A DNA stretch of 64,000 nt from Antarctobacter heliothermus (GCF_002237555.1 NZ_CP022541.1:186001-250000); one strand, 5' to 3'; shown: positions 26,438 through 35,319, counted from the first letter of the stretch. Numbers and translations are program-made. Notes: generated by a model not told the origin, from the sequence alone.

Positions 26438-27516
26438 GCAAGAAACGCAGAATGTTCGACATCGACATCCCCGAAATGGGCGAAATGGAGGTCGGCAAGG
26501 TTCCCGATCGGGCGTTGCGCCGGGGGCCGATGGCCTCGGCCATCAACGAAAACGCCAGTTCTCTGCGGGATCGCAAGGTGGCCGAGGACACCATCCGCGA
26601 AGAGAATGACCGCCTCGCGTCCGAGTTCGTGCGGCTGAAACGCGACGGGCTGATCACCGACCGCATCCCGCTGGACAGCGTGGTGACGGAACGCCTGTTG
26701 CGAGATCGCAAGCCGGGTGCCGATGAGGAACTGGAAGAGCTGAAAACCTCGATCCGTGAGGTTGGCCTGTCGAACCCAATCCGGGTCGAGGCGCGCGATG
26801 ATGGCAAGTATGAATTGATCCAGGGCATGCGCCGCCTTTTGGCGTTTCGCGCGTTGTTCGCGGACACCAGCGACGCGGCATTCGCCACGATTCCCGCCGG
26901 GATCGTCCCCATAGAGGCGCAGGCCGAAACCAGCTATCGCCGCATGGTCGACGAAAACCTGATCCGCAAGGATATCTCTTTTGCCGAGATGGCGACCCTC
27001 GCACGGCGCTATGCGGATGATCCGGCGAACAATTGTCCAGAGGTGGCGGATGCGGTGTCGACGCTGTTCAAATCCGCGACCTACACCAAGCGCAGCTATA
27101 TCCGTGCCTTTGCCGAATTGCTGATGCGTCTGGACAAGGTGCTGGAACATCCGCAGGACATTCCGCGCAATGTCGGGGTAGAGCTGAAACGCCGGATGGA
27201 TCGTGACGATGGACTAGCTGCGCGTGTGTCACTGGCGTTGCATGAAGAGCCGGGCAGGGACGCCCAGCGAGAGGTTGAGATCCTGCGCGGATTTGTGGAT
27301 GCCGGTGCGACCTTACCCACGGGTAAGACCACGGCAAAGTCCGCGCGCCCGCGTCAGGCTAAGACAACCTTTCAGGTGCCTCGGGCCGGTGGGGTGGCCA
27401 AATGCAGTGCCTCGCAGGGGCGGCTGGAGCTACGCGATGATCGGGATTTTTCCGCTATCGAGCGGCGCAAACTGGAACAGGCCATCGCCGCGTTTTATGC
27501 GGCGCTGGACGACTGA
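26434..27516 (+). CDS. parB: ParB-family partition protein
   Basis: 360 residues starting at MSKKRRMFD; the ATG overlaps the parA stop. The N-terminal nuclease-like ParB domain is clear: DEELEELKTSIREVGLSNPIRV, YELIQGMRRLLAFRAL (the G-x-R-R box), then IPAGIVPIEAQAETSYRRMVDENLIRKDISFAEMATLARRYADD (HTH region entry, shown here in part as NLIRKDISFAEMATLARRY). The C-terminal third is basic and may dimerise. It binds parS-like sites, probably the four palindromes here, one of which lies inside its own gene. Confidence 0.9.
   Translation: MSKKRRMFDIDIPEMGEMEVGKVPDRALRRGPMASAINENASSLRDRKVAEDTIREENDRLASEFVRLKRDGLITDRIPLDSVVTERLLRDRKPGADEELEELKTSIREVGLSNPIRVEARDDGKYELIQGMRRLLAFRALFADTSDAAFATIPAGIVPIEAQAETSYRRMVDENLIRKDISFAEMATLARRYADDPANNCPEVADAVSTLFKSATYTKRSYIRAFAELLMRLDKVLEHPQDIPRNVGVELKRRMDRDDGLAARVSLALHEEPGRDAQREVEILRGFVDAGATLPTGKTTAKSARPRQAKTTFQVPRAGGVAKCSASQGRLELRDDRDFSAIERRKLEQAIAAFYAALDD
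27312..27327. promoter_or_regulatory. Partition-site-type palindrome 3, inside parB
   Basis: CTTACCCACGGGTAAG, an exact match to copy 2, in the same reading frame phase so that it again encodes L-P-T-G-K, now in ParB near residue 295 in a region without other similarity to ParA. Confidence 0.68.
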
Positions 27517-27528
27517 GGGCAGGGGGGG

Positions 27529-27544
27529 CTTACCCGTGGGTAAG
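27529..27544. promoter_or_regulatory. Partition-site-type palindrome 4, just downstream of parB
   Basis: CTTACCCGTGGGTAAG, identical core to copy 1, 12 bp past the parB stop. With the other three it brackets the parAB operon over 2.5 kb. Confidence 0.68.
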
Positions 27545-27621
27545 GTCAGATGTGCCGCGCGGCGTTCACGGGCAAGACATGGATTCATGTCGCGCCCCGG
27601 CTACATGCATAGTCCTCTGCC

Positions 27622-28332
27622 ATGATCAGCAAGGTTTCACAGCCTCGACTGAAAGGCTTTCGCTTCCCCCGTTCTGTCATCTCTTACGCCGTCTGGGCGT
27701 ATCAACGCTTTGCGCTAAGCCTGCACGATGTCGTGGATCTGCTGGCCGAGCGAGGTGTGATCGTCTTCTACGAAAGCGTCCGTGTTTGGTGCCAACGGTT
27801 CGGATCGCAGGTCGCCGCGAGTGTCCGTCGCGACCGCCCGGCCCCGACCGACAAATGGCACCTCGACGAGGTCGTGATCCCAATCCGAGGCCAGAAGCAC
27901 GGGCTTTAACGGGCGGCCGATACGAACGGCGACGTGCTGGAGATCCCGGTCCAAAGTCGCAGGAATGCTCATGCAGCCAAGCGATTTCTCCGAAAACTGG
28001 TGCGGCGACGGGGCGTATCGCGGGTCACCGTGACCGACAAACTACGCAGCTATGGCGTCGCCGTCCGGAACCTTTTCCCAAGCGTCGAGCATCGCTCGCA
28101 CAACGGGTTGAACAACCGGTCAGAAGCTACGCATCGACACACAATTCGACGAGTAAAGATCATGGGCCGCTTCAAATCTTCGCCCCAAGCGCAGGGATTT
28201 CTTTCCGTTCATGATCAGACCGCAACCTTGTTCCGTCCAAAGCGCCATCGCCTCACCGCAATATCCTATCGCCACTCCCGGGCTGATGCGCTCGGCCTGT
28301 GGAACGATTATGTGGCTGAAATCACCGCATGA
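27622..28332 (+). pseudogene. IS6-family transposase, inactivated
   Basis: 236 codons in one frame interrupted by TAA at 27907-27909. Before the stop: FPRSVISYAVWAYQRFALSLHDVVDLLAERG and the first catalytic Asp in KWHLDEVVIP. After it: GDVLEIPVQSRRNAHAAKRFL, the second Asp in VTVTDKLRSYG, then HRHTIRRVKIMGRFKSSPQAQGFLSVHDQ. At the third catalytic position (usually R-x-R-E-R before MGRFKS) Glu is replaced by Val, so the DDE triad is broken as well. The stop falls where the family has a Trp or similar (HGL*RAADTNG). No terminal repeats were identified. Dead IS copy. Confidence 0.85.
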
Positions 28333-28589
28333 TGGTGACACGGAATGTCGTTCTGACCGAAACCCAGGACCAGCTGGTTCAAGCTTTGGTGGCGTCCGGA
28401 CGCTATCAAAACGTGAGTGAAGCGATTCGCGCGGGGCTACGGTTGCTGGAACAGGAAGAAGCGCAGATCGCGGGCATCCGCCAAGGACTGCTGGAGGGAT
28501 TGGCGCAGGCCAAGGCGGATGAGTTTGCTGAGGGCAGTGGAGATGAGGCGATCCGGCGGGCTTTTCGACGAGCCCGCGCATCTTCATGA
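28329..28589 (+). CDS. parD: ParD-family antitoxin
   Basis: 86 residues, normal ParD length. Ribbon-helix-helix N terminus RNVVLTETQDQLVQALVASGRYQNVSEAIRAGLRLLEQEE (seen in two parts), followed by a flexible C terminus that normally wraps the toxin. It overlaps the last codons of the dead transposase frame and, by 4 bp (ATGA), the toxin remnant. The antitoxin looks intact while its toxin is not, so it may survive as a repressor or as protection against related toxins. Confidence 0.83.
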   Translation: MMVTRNVVLTETQDQLVQALVASGRYQNVSEAIRAGLRLLEQEEAQIAGIRQGLLEGLAQAKADEFAEGSGDEAIRRAFRRARASS

Positions 28590-28800
28590 GCCGATCCTTT
28601 CGGCTGACACGCCGCGCAGAGGCCAGCTTGGTTGAGATTGCCAAGTGGACGATGCTGCAGACCTGCGCTTTGCGATGGTAGGGGAGCATTTCGAGGTGTT
28701 TCTGGATCGTCCGAACGAAGTGATAATAATCGACATTTTGCATTCCCGCAGCGATCTTCCGCGCCATGTTGCGGCATTGACGGCATTCAAGGATGACGCA
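28586..28800 (+). pseudogene. ParE-family toxin, internally deleted
   Basis: The start is good: MSRSFRLTRRAEASLVEIAKWT is the ParE N terminus (beta strand and first helix), then the frame runs into a stop at about 28664. A different frame picks up the ParE C terminus: RFAMVGEHFEVFLDRPNEVIII followed by DILHSRSDLPRHV, the conserved last strand with the 'H.R.D...H' ending. About 35 residues in the middle are missing and the frame shifts near 28645, so no functional toxin is made. The 3' end overlaps the integrase gene boundary and is approximate. Confidence 0.7.
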
Positions 28801-29898
28801 TCAGAGCCCCGCGGCCTTGGTGAGATTCACCCGGAATCTGTCGCGGCGCCGCTGATAGCGGCGGGTCATCTCGGCCGAGGCATGTCCAAGCTGTTTCTGA
28901 ATGTAGCGCTCGTCGACTTCGGCGGAACTGGCGAGGCCGGCGCGCAGCGAGTGGCCAGAGAACAGCGCCAGACGTTCTTTCTCAGGCAGATCGGATCGGA
29001 TGCCAGCGTCCAGAACCGTGCGTTTGATCAGCCGCGCGACATGCTTGTCGTTCAGCCGCGTCTCGGCGGCGCGTTTGCCATCCCGCGATGTGCCGACAAA
29101 GATCGGGCCGAAGTCGATCTTTGCGAAGTTCAACCATTGCTCAAACGCATGCACGGGGCAGGTCTGATCTTTGGATCCACGGCCAATCTCGACCTCGCGC
29201 CAGCCGGTCTTGGCATTCAGCGTGAGCAGGGCGCCTTTGTCGAACATCTCGATCCAGCCGCCAGAGTCCGGCGTGTCATCCTTATGCACGTCCAGACATA
29301 CGATTTCGGAACGGCGCAGACCCCCGGTGTATCCAAGGAGAAGGATCGCGCGATCCCGCAGCCCACGCAGGTCATAGGGTAGCGTCGCGACCATCGCGAG
29401 GATATCCTCGGCCAGGATTGCCGCCTTCTGGACCGGTGGGCGCGCATGCTTTCGCCTGATCCCGGCCAGCACCGTCGCGATATGGCGGGTCTTGCGATCG
29501 AGGGTGAACCCGCGCTGCACATAGTTCCAGACCAACCCGGACAGTCGGCGGTCAATCGTGCTGACCGACAGGGCAGGAGAGGGGCCCGTCCCGGAGGCGA
29601 GGTCAGCGAGGTACAACCCGATCATCTCGGGCGAGGGGGGCAGGGGCTCGGCGCCCTTCATCCGGCACCAGCGGGCAAAATGCGCCCAGTCCTTGGCGTA
29701 GGCTTTCAGCGTGTTCTCAGATGCCGCAGCGCGGGCATAATCGCGCGCGGTGTCCACCAGCCGGTCGAGCGCGCCTGAACCCGCCACATCGGAAGGAGGA
29801 CACAAGGCCGCCCCGTCAGGCTGCTCTCTCTCGTCGTCCTCGTGGAGTGGAGACCCATTTGGCGCCGCTGAGCGCGATTTCCCGGTGTTTTCTGACAT
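28801..29898 (-). CDS. Tyrosine recombinase/integrase
   Basis: 365 residues from the ATG at 29898; a TTG start 12 codons upstream is possible. An N-terminal core-binding SAM-like domain (ENTLKAYAKDWAHFARWCR) is followed by the catalytic domain: Arg I in TGGLRRSEIVCLD, a Lys in NAKTGWREVEI, H-x2-R in FSGHSLRAGLASS, His in LGHASAEMTRRY and the nucleophile Tyr in the same segment. All active-site residues are present. It lies head-to-head with DUF1403 (89-125 bp). It could resolve plasmid multimers or move the neighbouring module. No att-type repeat was seen. Confidence 0.88.
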   Translation of the reverse strand: MSENTGKSRSAAPNGSPLHEDDEREQPDGAALCPPSDVAGSGALDRLVDTARDYARAAASENTLKAYAKDWAHFARWCRMKGAEPLPPSPEMIGLYLADLASGTGPSPALSVSTIDRRLSGLVWNYVQRGFTLDRKTRHIATVLAGIRRKHARPPVQKAAILAEDILAMVATLPYDLRGLRDRAILLLGYTGGLRRSEIVCLDVHKDDTPDSGGWIEMFDKGALLTLNAKTGWREVEIGRGSKDQTCPVHAFEQWLNFAKIDFGPIFVGTSRDGKRAAETRLNDKHVARLIKRTVLDAGIRSDLPEKERLALFSGHSLRAGLASSAEVDERYIQKQLGHASAEMTRRYQRRRDRFRVNLTKAAGL

Positions 29899-29977
29899 GT
29901 CGCGGAGATTAACTTTCGATGTCTGATAATGCAAACTTATTGGACGTAGAAATACTCGGCAAAGAGGGGCGGTTTCT

Positions 29978-30017
29978 ACACTATGTGGTAGTCAAAAGCG
30001 CCGCCGCGAGATAGTGT
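29978..30017. promoter_or_regulatory. Candidate operator upstream of DUF1403 with shared CAAAAGCGCC motif
   Basis: ACACTAT (29978-29984) and ATAGTGT (30011-30017) are perfect inverted repeats framing CAAAAGCGCC (29993-30002). The same 10-mer, with ACACT about 16 bp before it, occurs at 35297-35306 ahead of the RHE_PE00001-type gene. It lies between the divergent recombinase and DUF1403 genes. Shared control of DUF1403-ScpB and RHE_PE00001 is inferred. Confidence 0.5.
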
Positions 30018-30023
30018 TGTGGC

Positions 30024-30896
30024 ATGACATATGCCCGACCAACCTTCGACAGCGACCCTCTTAGCTTACCCCAGATGCCGCCCTGGGTCACCTCGGCACG
30101 CGCCGAACCCCTTGAAGATGTGGCGTTTTTGTCGGGCGCAGCACTGAACCACCTGCATCTTGTGTTGGGACACGAGGAAGTGCCCCACGCCTTGTTGCGG
30201 GATAGGCTCGCGCTGCGCGCGGCGGCGGCTTGCGTCGCGCTCTCCGGACGGCCGGAGCGGGAAGCGGAGTTGCGCGATGCGGTGCATCTGTTGCGGCCTG
30301 GCGATCTGCCGGGACCGGCAGGGGATACTTACCTTGCCTGGCGGCGTGCGGTGGAGCGGCCGGTGTCGATCAAGGTTCTGGGCCGAGCCTTGCCGGCCTT
30401 CGAGCCGGGCCAGATCGCGACGTGGCTCGATGCGGGGAAAGGGGCGCCCGTGACCCGGGCCGCGATAGTGTTGGAGGCGGTGCTGCGCGCAGACGCAGCT
30501 GGACTGATCCTCGCGGATGCGGCCCTCGCCCAAGCCCTCGGCTGGGAACATCTCGTGCCGCTTCTGGCCGCAGGCCTGAAACGCGCCGACATGCGCAAGC
30601 GAGGCGAAGACCTACGCTCGGCTTGTCATCGTGCGCTCGTCTCATCGGCGGTCGATGCCGTGCGTCTCTCAACTCACCTCGCTCGGCGGGCAGCGCATCT
30701 CAAAGCGGTCGCACCGAAGCTGCGCGCCAAAGGCGCGGAGGCCGCCGTCGCGATGTTCCTGACCCAAGATGCCGTCGCGCCGGCGGCCCTGCCATTACCT
30801 GACCGGTCCGCACGGCGGCTCTGTGACCGGTTGGTCGATCTCGGCGCGGTGCGCGAGCTGACGGGGCGCGACACGTTCCGGCTCTACGGGGTGTAG
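30024..30896 (+). CDS. DUF1403-family protein
   Basis: 290 residues. I recognise the family by its overall pattern: PPWVTSARAEPLEDVAFLSGAALNHLHLVL at the N terminus, ALLRDRLALRAAAACVALSGRPERE near residue 55, then LRAKGAEAAVAMFLTQDAVAP and RRLCDRLVDLGAVRELTGRDTFRLYGV at the C terminus (each read in parts). The last ~40 residues look like a winged-helix. DUF1403 genes are found on alphaproteobacterial plasmids, often with ScpB. It is followed after 2 bp by ScpB, so they are one transcript. Biochemical function unknown. Confidence 0.8.
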   Translation: MTYARPTFDSDPLSLPQMPPWVTSARAEPLEDVAFLSGAALNHLHLVLGHEEVPHALLRDRLALRAAAACVALSGRPEREAELRDAVHLLRPGDLPGPAGDTYLAWRRAVERPVSIKVLGRALPAFEPGQIATWLDAGKGAPVTRAAIVLEAVLRADAAGLILADAALAQALGWEHLVPLLAAGLKRADMRKRGEDLRSACHRALVSSAVDAVRLSTHLARRAAHLKAVAPKLRAKGAEAAVAMFLTQDAVAPAALPLPDRSARRLCDRLVDLGAVRELTGRDTFRLYGV

Positions 30897-30898
30897 GG

Positions 30899-31558
30899 AT
30901 GAGCATGGCCAGCGAAAGTGGGAACCGGTTTCGCGGTTCGGACATGCGACCACCAAAAAAGGCCAAGGATCGCGCCGACACTGACTTCGATCGGGAACTG
31001 AACGATCTGCCAGCCGAATTGCGCTGGCGCGAATGGCTGCGACGGATCGAGGCAGTGCTCTTTGCCAGCGCCTCGCCAGTACCAAGTAAAGACCTGGCGC
31101 GCGTCGTGGGGCATGGGGTGTCGGTCGAGTTGCTAATAGAGGACCTGGCCGCCGATCTGGAAGGGCGGTCCTTCGAAGTGGCGAAGGTCGCCAGCGGTTG
31201 GATGCTGCGAACCAGGCCCGCCTACGCCCCGGCGATCCGGACCGCCGCTGACATAGGTGAACAGGACCTCGATCTGCGCGAGTACGATGTCGCTGTCCTG
31301 GCCGCCATCGCCTACCACCAGCCGATCACACGGGACGGCCTGAAAGACATCTTCGGCAAAGACATCAGCCGCGACCTGATCGGAAGATTGAATGCGCGTG
31401 GATTGATCGTCACCGGGCCACGGTCGCCGCGGCGCGGGGCACCCTATACCTATGTGACGACGGAGCAGTTCCTGGTCGCTTTCGATCTGGAGTCGCTGCA
31501 GGACCTGCCCGATCGGGAGCAGATGGAGGATGCAGGGGTCATCAATTGGCAGGCATAG
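30899..31558 (+). CDS. ScpB-family protein (SMC-ScpAB complex subunit-like), plasmid-type
   Basis: 219 residues. The central part has the ScpB winged-helix pattern: WREWLRRIEAVLFASASPVPSKDLARVVG near residue 42, FEVAKVASGWMLRTRPAYAPAI near residue 97, and YDVAVLAAIAYHQPITRDGLKDIFG followed by LIGRLNARGLIVTGPRSPRRGAPYTYVTTEQFL. No SMC or ScpA gene is present in the window. Chromosomal ScpB works with ScpA and SMC in DNA loop extrusion; this stand-alone, 2 bp behind DUF1403, may serve plasmid organisation or act as a DNA-binding adaptor. Its 3' end overlaps tniQ on the other strand by 17 bp. Confidence 0.85.
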   Translation: MSMASESGNRFRGSDMRPPKKAKDRADTDFDRELNDLPAELRWREWLRRIEAVLFASASPVPSKDLARVVGHGVSVELLIEDLAADLEGRSFEVAKVASGWMLRTRPAYAPAIRTAADIGEQDLDLREYDVAVLAAIAYHQPITRDGLKDIFGKDISRDLIGRLNARGLIVTGPRSPRRGAPYTYVTTEQFLVAFDLESLQDLPDREQMEDAGVINWQA

Positions 31559-32576
31559 CCGTTGCCAATGATGTGCGGCGGTTTGAATGAAGGCGAACGA
31601 TGACCTGCTGTAAGTCCGCCAAATCAGGAAGTCTGGAGCGCGTTTTTGATCCCGGTGTTATCTGTGACGTGATCTCTGCACTCAATGACGCCACCAAGTC
31701 GGAATGCTTGGGCGCAGCCAGTGCAATGCGGGTCCAGAGATCAATTGCAGGGCGCACGGAACGTTTTTGGAGGGGCGTCATTCCATCGGCCAACTGGCGG
31801 AACAATACGTAGCGGACCCGGTGCGGCAAGCGCGAAATTGACGTCGGCTCGCCATTGAACGCGAAACAAGCCGCTCCAAGCATGGCGGGCAGGGATGTCT
31901 TTCCATGCCGTCCATGTCCCGCAACATGCATTCGAAGCAGATCGTCTATGAGCCGCTCGAGACGCTGCACATCATACTCGGCAGGCAGGGTGGGGTGTCG
32001 GAGATCAGCATCACACCAGACGCAGAAATGTTGCGGCAGCAGGCGGTTTTGTCGAGCAGGCGCAATGCCGCCGCCGCAGGCAGGGCAGTGATCGCGCAAG
32101 CGGCATCCATGCCGAAAGCAGGAAACGCGCGTCGCCAGGCTCCAGCCGCGCCGGAAGAACGGTGCGCGATCCTCTTTCAGGCATGCCGGGCAATATTGCA
32201 GGCGATTGACCCGAGCGGTCGATTTGCGGGCATCTCCTGATCCTGTGATCTGCCGCAATCGCAACCGGGCTAGTGGGTCGCGGTGCAAAGCCAGGCCATC
32301 AATATCCTCGGCGGGCAACCGGGTTCGCTCGACCAGCAATTTGAGGATTCGCCCGGGAAGGTCTCGGTCAAGCTTCGCAGACCAATCCCCACCTGCGACA
32401 CCCAAAACCTGGCCAAAATACTGAGGCGGAACTCCATTGGCCATGGCCAGCCGATGCAGCCAGCTCGAAAGAAGCTCTCCGGGTGCCAGTGCAACAACGC
32501 CGGGCCAGCCTTGCCCCATCTCATTGCCGTAGTCGCGCGCAGGTGTGACTGTGATCTCGGACGCAGACTGGTTCAC
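31542..32576 (-). CDS. tniQ: TniQ-family transposition protein
   Basis: 344 residues. N-terminal TniQ domain: PGELLSSWLHRLAMANGVPP, then the zinc-ribbon-type pairs C-P-A-C in LQYCPACLKEDRAPFFRRGW and CFRHGCRLRDHCPACGGG, and a third pair CVWCDADL. TniQ links target or resolution factors to the TniB/TniA transposase in Tn5053- and Tn7-like elements. It overlaps tniB by 4 bp. The convergent overlap with scpB means no transposon end lies on this side. Confidence 0.86.
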   Translation of the reverse strand: MNQSASEITVTPARDYGNEMGQGWPGVVALAPGELLSSWLHRLAMANGVPPQYFGQVLGVAGGDWSAKLDRDLPGRILKLLVERTRLPAEDIDGLALHRDPLARLRLRQITGSGDARKSTARVNRLQYCPACLKEDRAPFFRRGWSLATRVSCFRHGCRLRDHCPACGGGIAPARQNRLLPQHFCVWCDADLRHPTLPAEYDVQRLERLIDDLLRMHVAGHGRHGKTSLPAMLGAACFAFNGEPTSISRLPHRVRYVLFRQLADGMTPLQKRSVRPAIDLWTRIALAAPKHSDLVASLSAEITSQITPGSKTRSRLPDLADLQQVIVRLHSNRRTSLATAMPAN

Positions 32577-33454
32577 GTCATTTCGCGACGCAAAGGAGCA
32601 TTTCGGCGTTTCGACAGGGGCGTGTAACCAAGCGAGGTGATGGTCGCTTCAGAAATGTGTTCCTCGCCGTTCCTTATCGCCTTGATGGCCGCGTTGCTCA
32701 CGATATCGACGACCTCTCCGATCAAGCCCTCTGACAATTCATGGATGATCTCAGCCAGTGACGGTCGCGACAGGTCCGAGGCTCGGGCGAGAGGCATGCT
32801 GGTCTCGAGACTATCGAGGAGCGTCGCGAAATCCTCATCATACGCCCATCTGGGAACAGGGATCGTATCGAACCGCGATCCCATTTCCTCGGTGTCGTGT
32901 ACCGCGTCATAGACCGCAACCTCGCCGACCAGTACGGGCGAGATGTCGTGGACACGTGCGATACGGCGCAGGAACGAAAAGATAGCTTTCACGTCCTGTC
33001 GGCGCCCTCGAAGGGCACTGTGAAACTCATCGAAGATGAGCAGGCGGGGTTTCAAGCCGTCCAGCAAATGATCCACCTGCTCGCCCGCGCGCGACAGGCT
33101 TCGCCAACCAGATGCCTGAGGCGCACGCAACCCGGCAAGAATGCTGGCATAGAAGTGAGACAGTCCGGCACCTTCTCGGGTCTGAATCACCCAGATCCTT
33201 TGACGCTCTGACTGACGCAAATGTTCGATCGCGAAGCGTTCGGCGATCATCGTCTTGCCATTGTGATAGGGGCCTGTCAGCAAGAGCCCTCTGGGGCGCA
33301 AGGTTACTGGTCGATCGAGTAGAAGGCTCATTGCGTTATGGGCGCGACTTGCCACCGGGTGGCTGATCCAACAGGCCGTCCGGATATGGGAGATGCGGCA
33401 CGCGTCACCGGCATCAAGAAGTGATGCGGCGGAGTCCAGGAGGTGATCCGTCAT
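32573..33454 (-). CDS. tniB: TniB-family transposition AAA+ ATPase
   Basis: 293 residues. Walker A is GPYHNGKTMIAERFA near residue 62 (G-x4-GKT form), Walker B RLLIFDEFHSAL near residue 137, sensor ISPVLVGEVAVYDAV near residue 178. This matches TniB/TnsC-type regulators that select targets and activate the DDE transposase. It overlaps tniQ by 4 bp and follows tniA by 1 bp. No residue defect was noticed. Confidence 0.88.
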   Translation of the reverse strand: MTDHLLDSAASLLDAGDACRISHIRTACWISHPVASRAHNAMSLLLDRPVTLRPRGLLLTGPYHNGKTMIAERFAIEHLRQSERQRIWVIQTREGAGLSHFYASILAGLRAPQASGWRSLSRAGEQVDHLLDGLKPRLLIFDEFHSALRGRRQDVKAIFSFLRRIARVHDISPVLVGEVAVYDAVHDTEEMGSRFDTIPVPRWAYDEDFATLLDSLETSMPLARASDLSRPSLAEIIHELSEGLIGEVVDIVSNAAIKAIRNGEEHISEATITSLGYTPLSKRRNAPLRREMT

Positions 33455-33455
33455 T

Positions 33456-35090
33456 TCACCAATCCTCCACCGGAAAGACGCGGCGCGGACGTTCGGGGTC
33501 GGGCGTTTCTCGGATTGGTGTCGGGGCAGGAGTCAGGCTCTGGTAGGGTTTCGGCGCATGAGCCGCATGCCTGGCCCGTGCGATTTCCTTCAGCCTTTGC
33601 TTCTTCGTTGCCGAGGCATCCACGGTCGCCGCGATTTCGCGGCGGATCGCGGTCTTCTCCTCGATCGGGCGCCGACCGGTTTCGCGCGCTCGGTTTCTCT
33701 CGGCCCTGTGCTGCCAGAGGGTGACCGCCTCAAGCTGTCCATCCCGCCGCGCCACAGGGAGCCAGGCCCCTGTATCGGGATCCTTGATGTAGATATGGCT
33801 AATGTCCCGAGGATCATAACGAACATCGAGAGCATCCAATCGATCACGGCGGGCGACCAATGGGCCCATCCATGGTTCGAAATAGTCGTTGGCAAACAGG
33901 CTGACACCTTGAGGTGAAATCCTGCGTGTCTTGTTCGGGAGAAAGCTGAGCAGTACGTCGAAAGGGTTGTCTTCCGGGCCATCCGGCTGACGGCATTTTC
34001 GTTCCCATTCCCTGGCCGGGACCGTCAGCTTGCGTTCATTCTGGCTAAGATTGTGATCGATAATCGCCAGCGCGATACAGCGTTCGAGGTCTGCAAAATT
34101 GAGCCTCGCACGGTCTTCAGACAGGTACTCACCCCGATCCGCGATGGAACGCCCGGTCTTGCCAGGCAGGGAGCGCAGCACCGTATTCACTTTGCCGAGA
34201 AGCCGCTCGACAACCCCGCCACGATGGACGGTCCCCTTGTTCCGGCTTTGAATTACAATGCCGTACTCGGCACAACCCCGGATGAAACTGGTGCTTCTGA
34301 ATTCCATGGCAGAATCCACGACGACCTTCTTCGGGCGGCCAAACATCGGCCAGGAATGATTGATGTCGCGCGCTGCCAGCCAGTCCTCCTTGCGTCACAT
34401 CGCCTGCGCAAGACAGAGGGCGATCGACAGGCGTGAGGGCTTCTCCAGGGTCAGGCAGAAGCCAATAATCGCGCTTGTTGCCACATCGGCAGCGATAGTG
34501 AGATAGGGGCGTCCGACATAGATGCCTTGACCATCGATGACTTCCACAAACTGGATGTCGGCGGGGGTGTGGTCTATCTGGACAACATCGAGTGCGTGTT
34601 TGGCCCAAATATAGCCTGGGCGGGGTTTCAGACGCCGCAGGCTTTTCTCTCCTGAATGTCGCCGTCGGGCAATCTCCTCGGGCGTGAACAGTCGTGGGAT
34701 ACGCTTGGAAACGGTGACATAGGCGGGCGGATCAAGACCCTCGATGATACAACGGGTGCGGATTTCATCGGCAATCGGCGCAAGGTCCGGTCGCTCGGGC
34801 TGAAGCCACATCTCCCGAAGCGTTGCCGCAATGATCTCCTCTACAGCCGGGCTGATCCTTGTGCGCCTGGCCCCACCAGTCTTTGGCAACAGCGAAGAAA
34901 CCCGGCGCTCGGTGCGGTATCGGCGCAGGAGGTTGTAGACTTGGCGCGTCGAGAGACGCAATTCGGATGCGGCCCGAGCAACTGCGGTGCGCATAGGCTC
35001 TTGCCCGTCCAAAATTCGATCCAGTTCTCGTCCGATACGCGTTGCCCTCGCCCAAGCCTCGTCAGACGCTTCGTATTCGTGCGGCGTCAT
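33456..35090 (-). pseudogene. tniA: TniA/TnsB-family DDE transposase with in-frame TGA
   Basis: About 544 codons in one frame with a single TGA at 34395-34397. Before it: HTH region VARAASELRLSTRQVYNLLRRYR and the first catalytic Asp in DVVQIDHTPADIQFVEVID. After it: KEDWLAARDINHSWPMFG, the second Asp in KKVVVDSAMEF and the catalytic Glu in HRGGVVERLLGKVN, then the Mu-type C-terminal barrel (LSFLPNKTRRISPQGVSLFANDYF). All DDE residues survive, so only one codon disables it. A longer frame starts at 35189; the ATG at 35090 has GGAG ahead. If read through, the protein would be normal length. Confidence 0.85.
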
Positions 35091-35240
35091 GAAACCGCCG
35101 CTCCACGGTTTTTGAACTCCATTTTCTGCCCCAGTCTCTCGCTTGTTGAAACGCGAGTTAAAAATTGAAATCGAAACGTAAAAACCCACGTCGGATTACG
35201 CTTCATCCTACTGAAATCCTGTAAGAACTTTATGATGAAA

Positions 35241-35259
35241 CGGCAAAGCAATTGCGACA
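35241..35259 (-). repeat. Possible right end of the Tni element
   Basis: Read on the minus strand, outward of tniA, the sequence begins TGTCGCAATTGCTTTGCCG. Tn5053/Tn7-type ends begin with TGT and often TGTCG. No matching end was found past tniQ, and no target duplication could be identified, so this is only a candidate. Confidence 0.25.
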
Positions 35260-35294
35260 GTGCAGGCGCACCCTAACAAAACACTTTGGTAAAA

Positions 35295-35316
35295 TGCAAA
35301 AGCGCCATATTTTGCA
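35295..35316. promoter_or_regulatory. Palindromic operator candidate ahead of the RHE_PE00001-type gene
   Basis: TGCAAAA (35295-35301) and TTTTGCA (35310-35316) are perfect inverted repeats 3 bp before the ATG. The left arm contains the CAAAAGCGCC motif also present upstream of DUF1403 at 29993-30002. Being so near the start, it would act as a repressor site. Autoregulation by the downstream HTH protein is a reasonable guess. Confidence 0.5.
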
Positions 35317-35319
35317 CAT

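Noticed and set aside
31542..35189. CRISPR-associated Tn7-like transposon (because of TniQ, TniB and TniA)
   Set aside because: No cas gene and no CRISPR-like repeat array was found anywhere in the window; TniQ is of normal Tn5053-like length.
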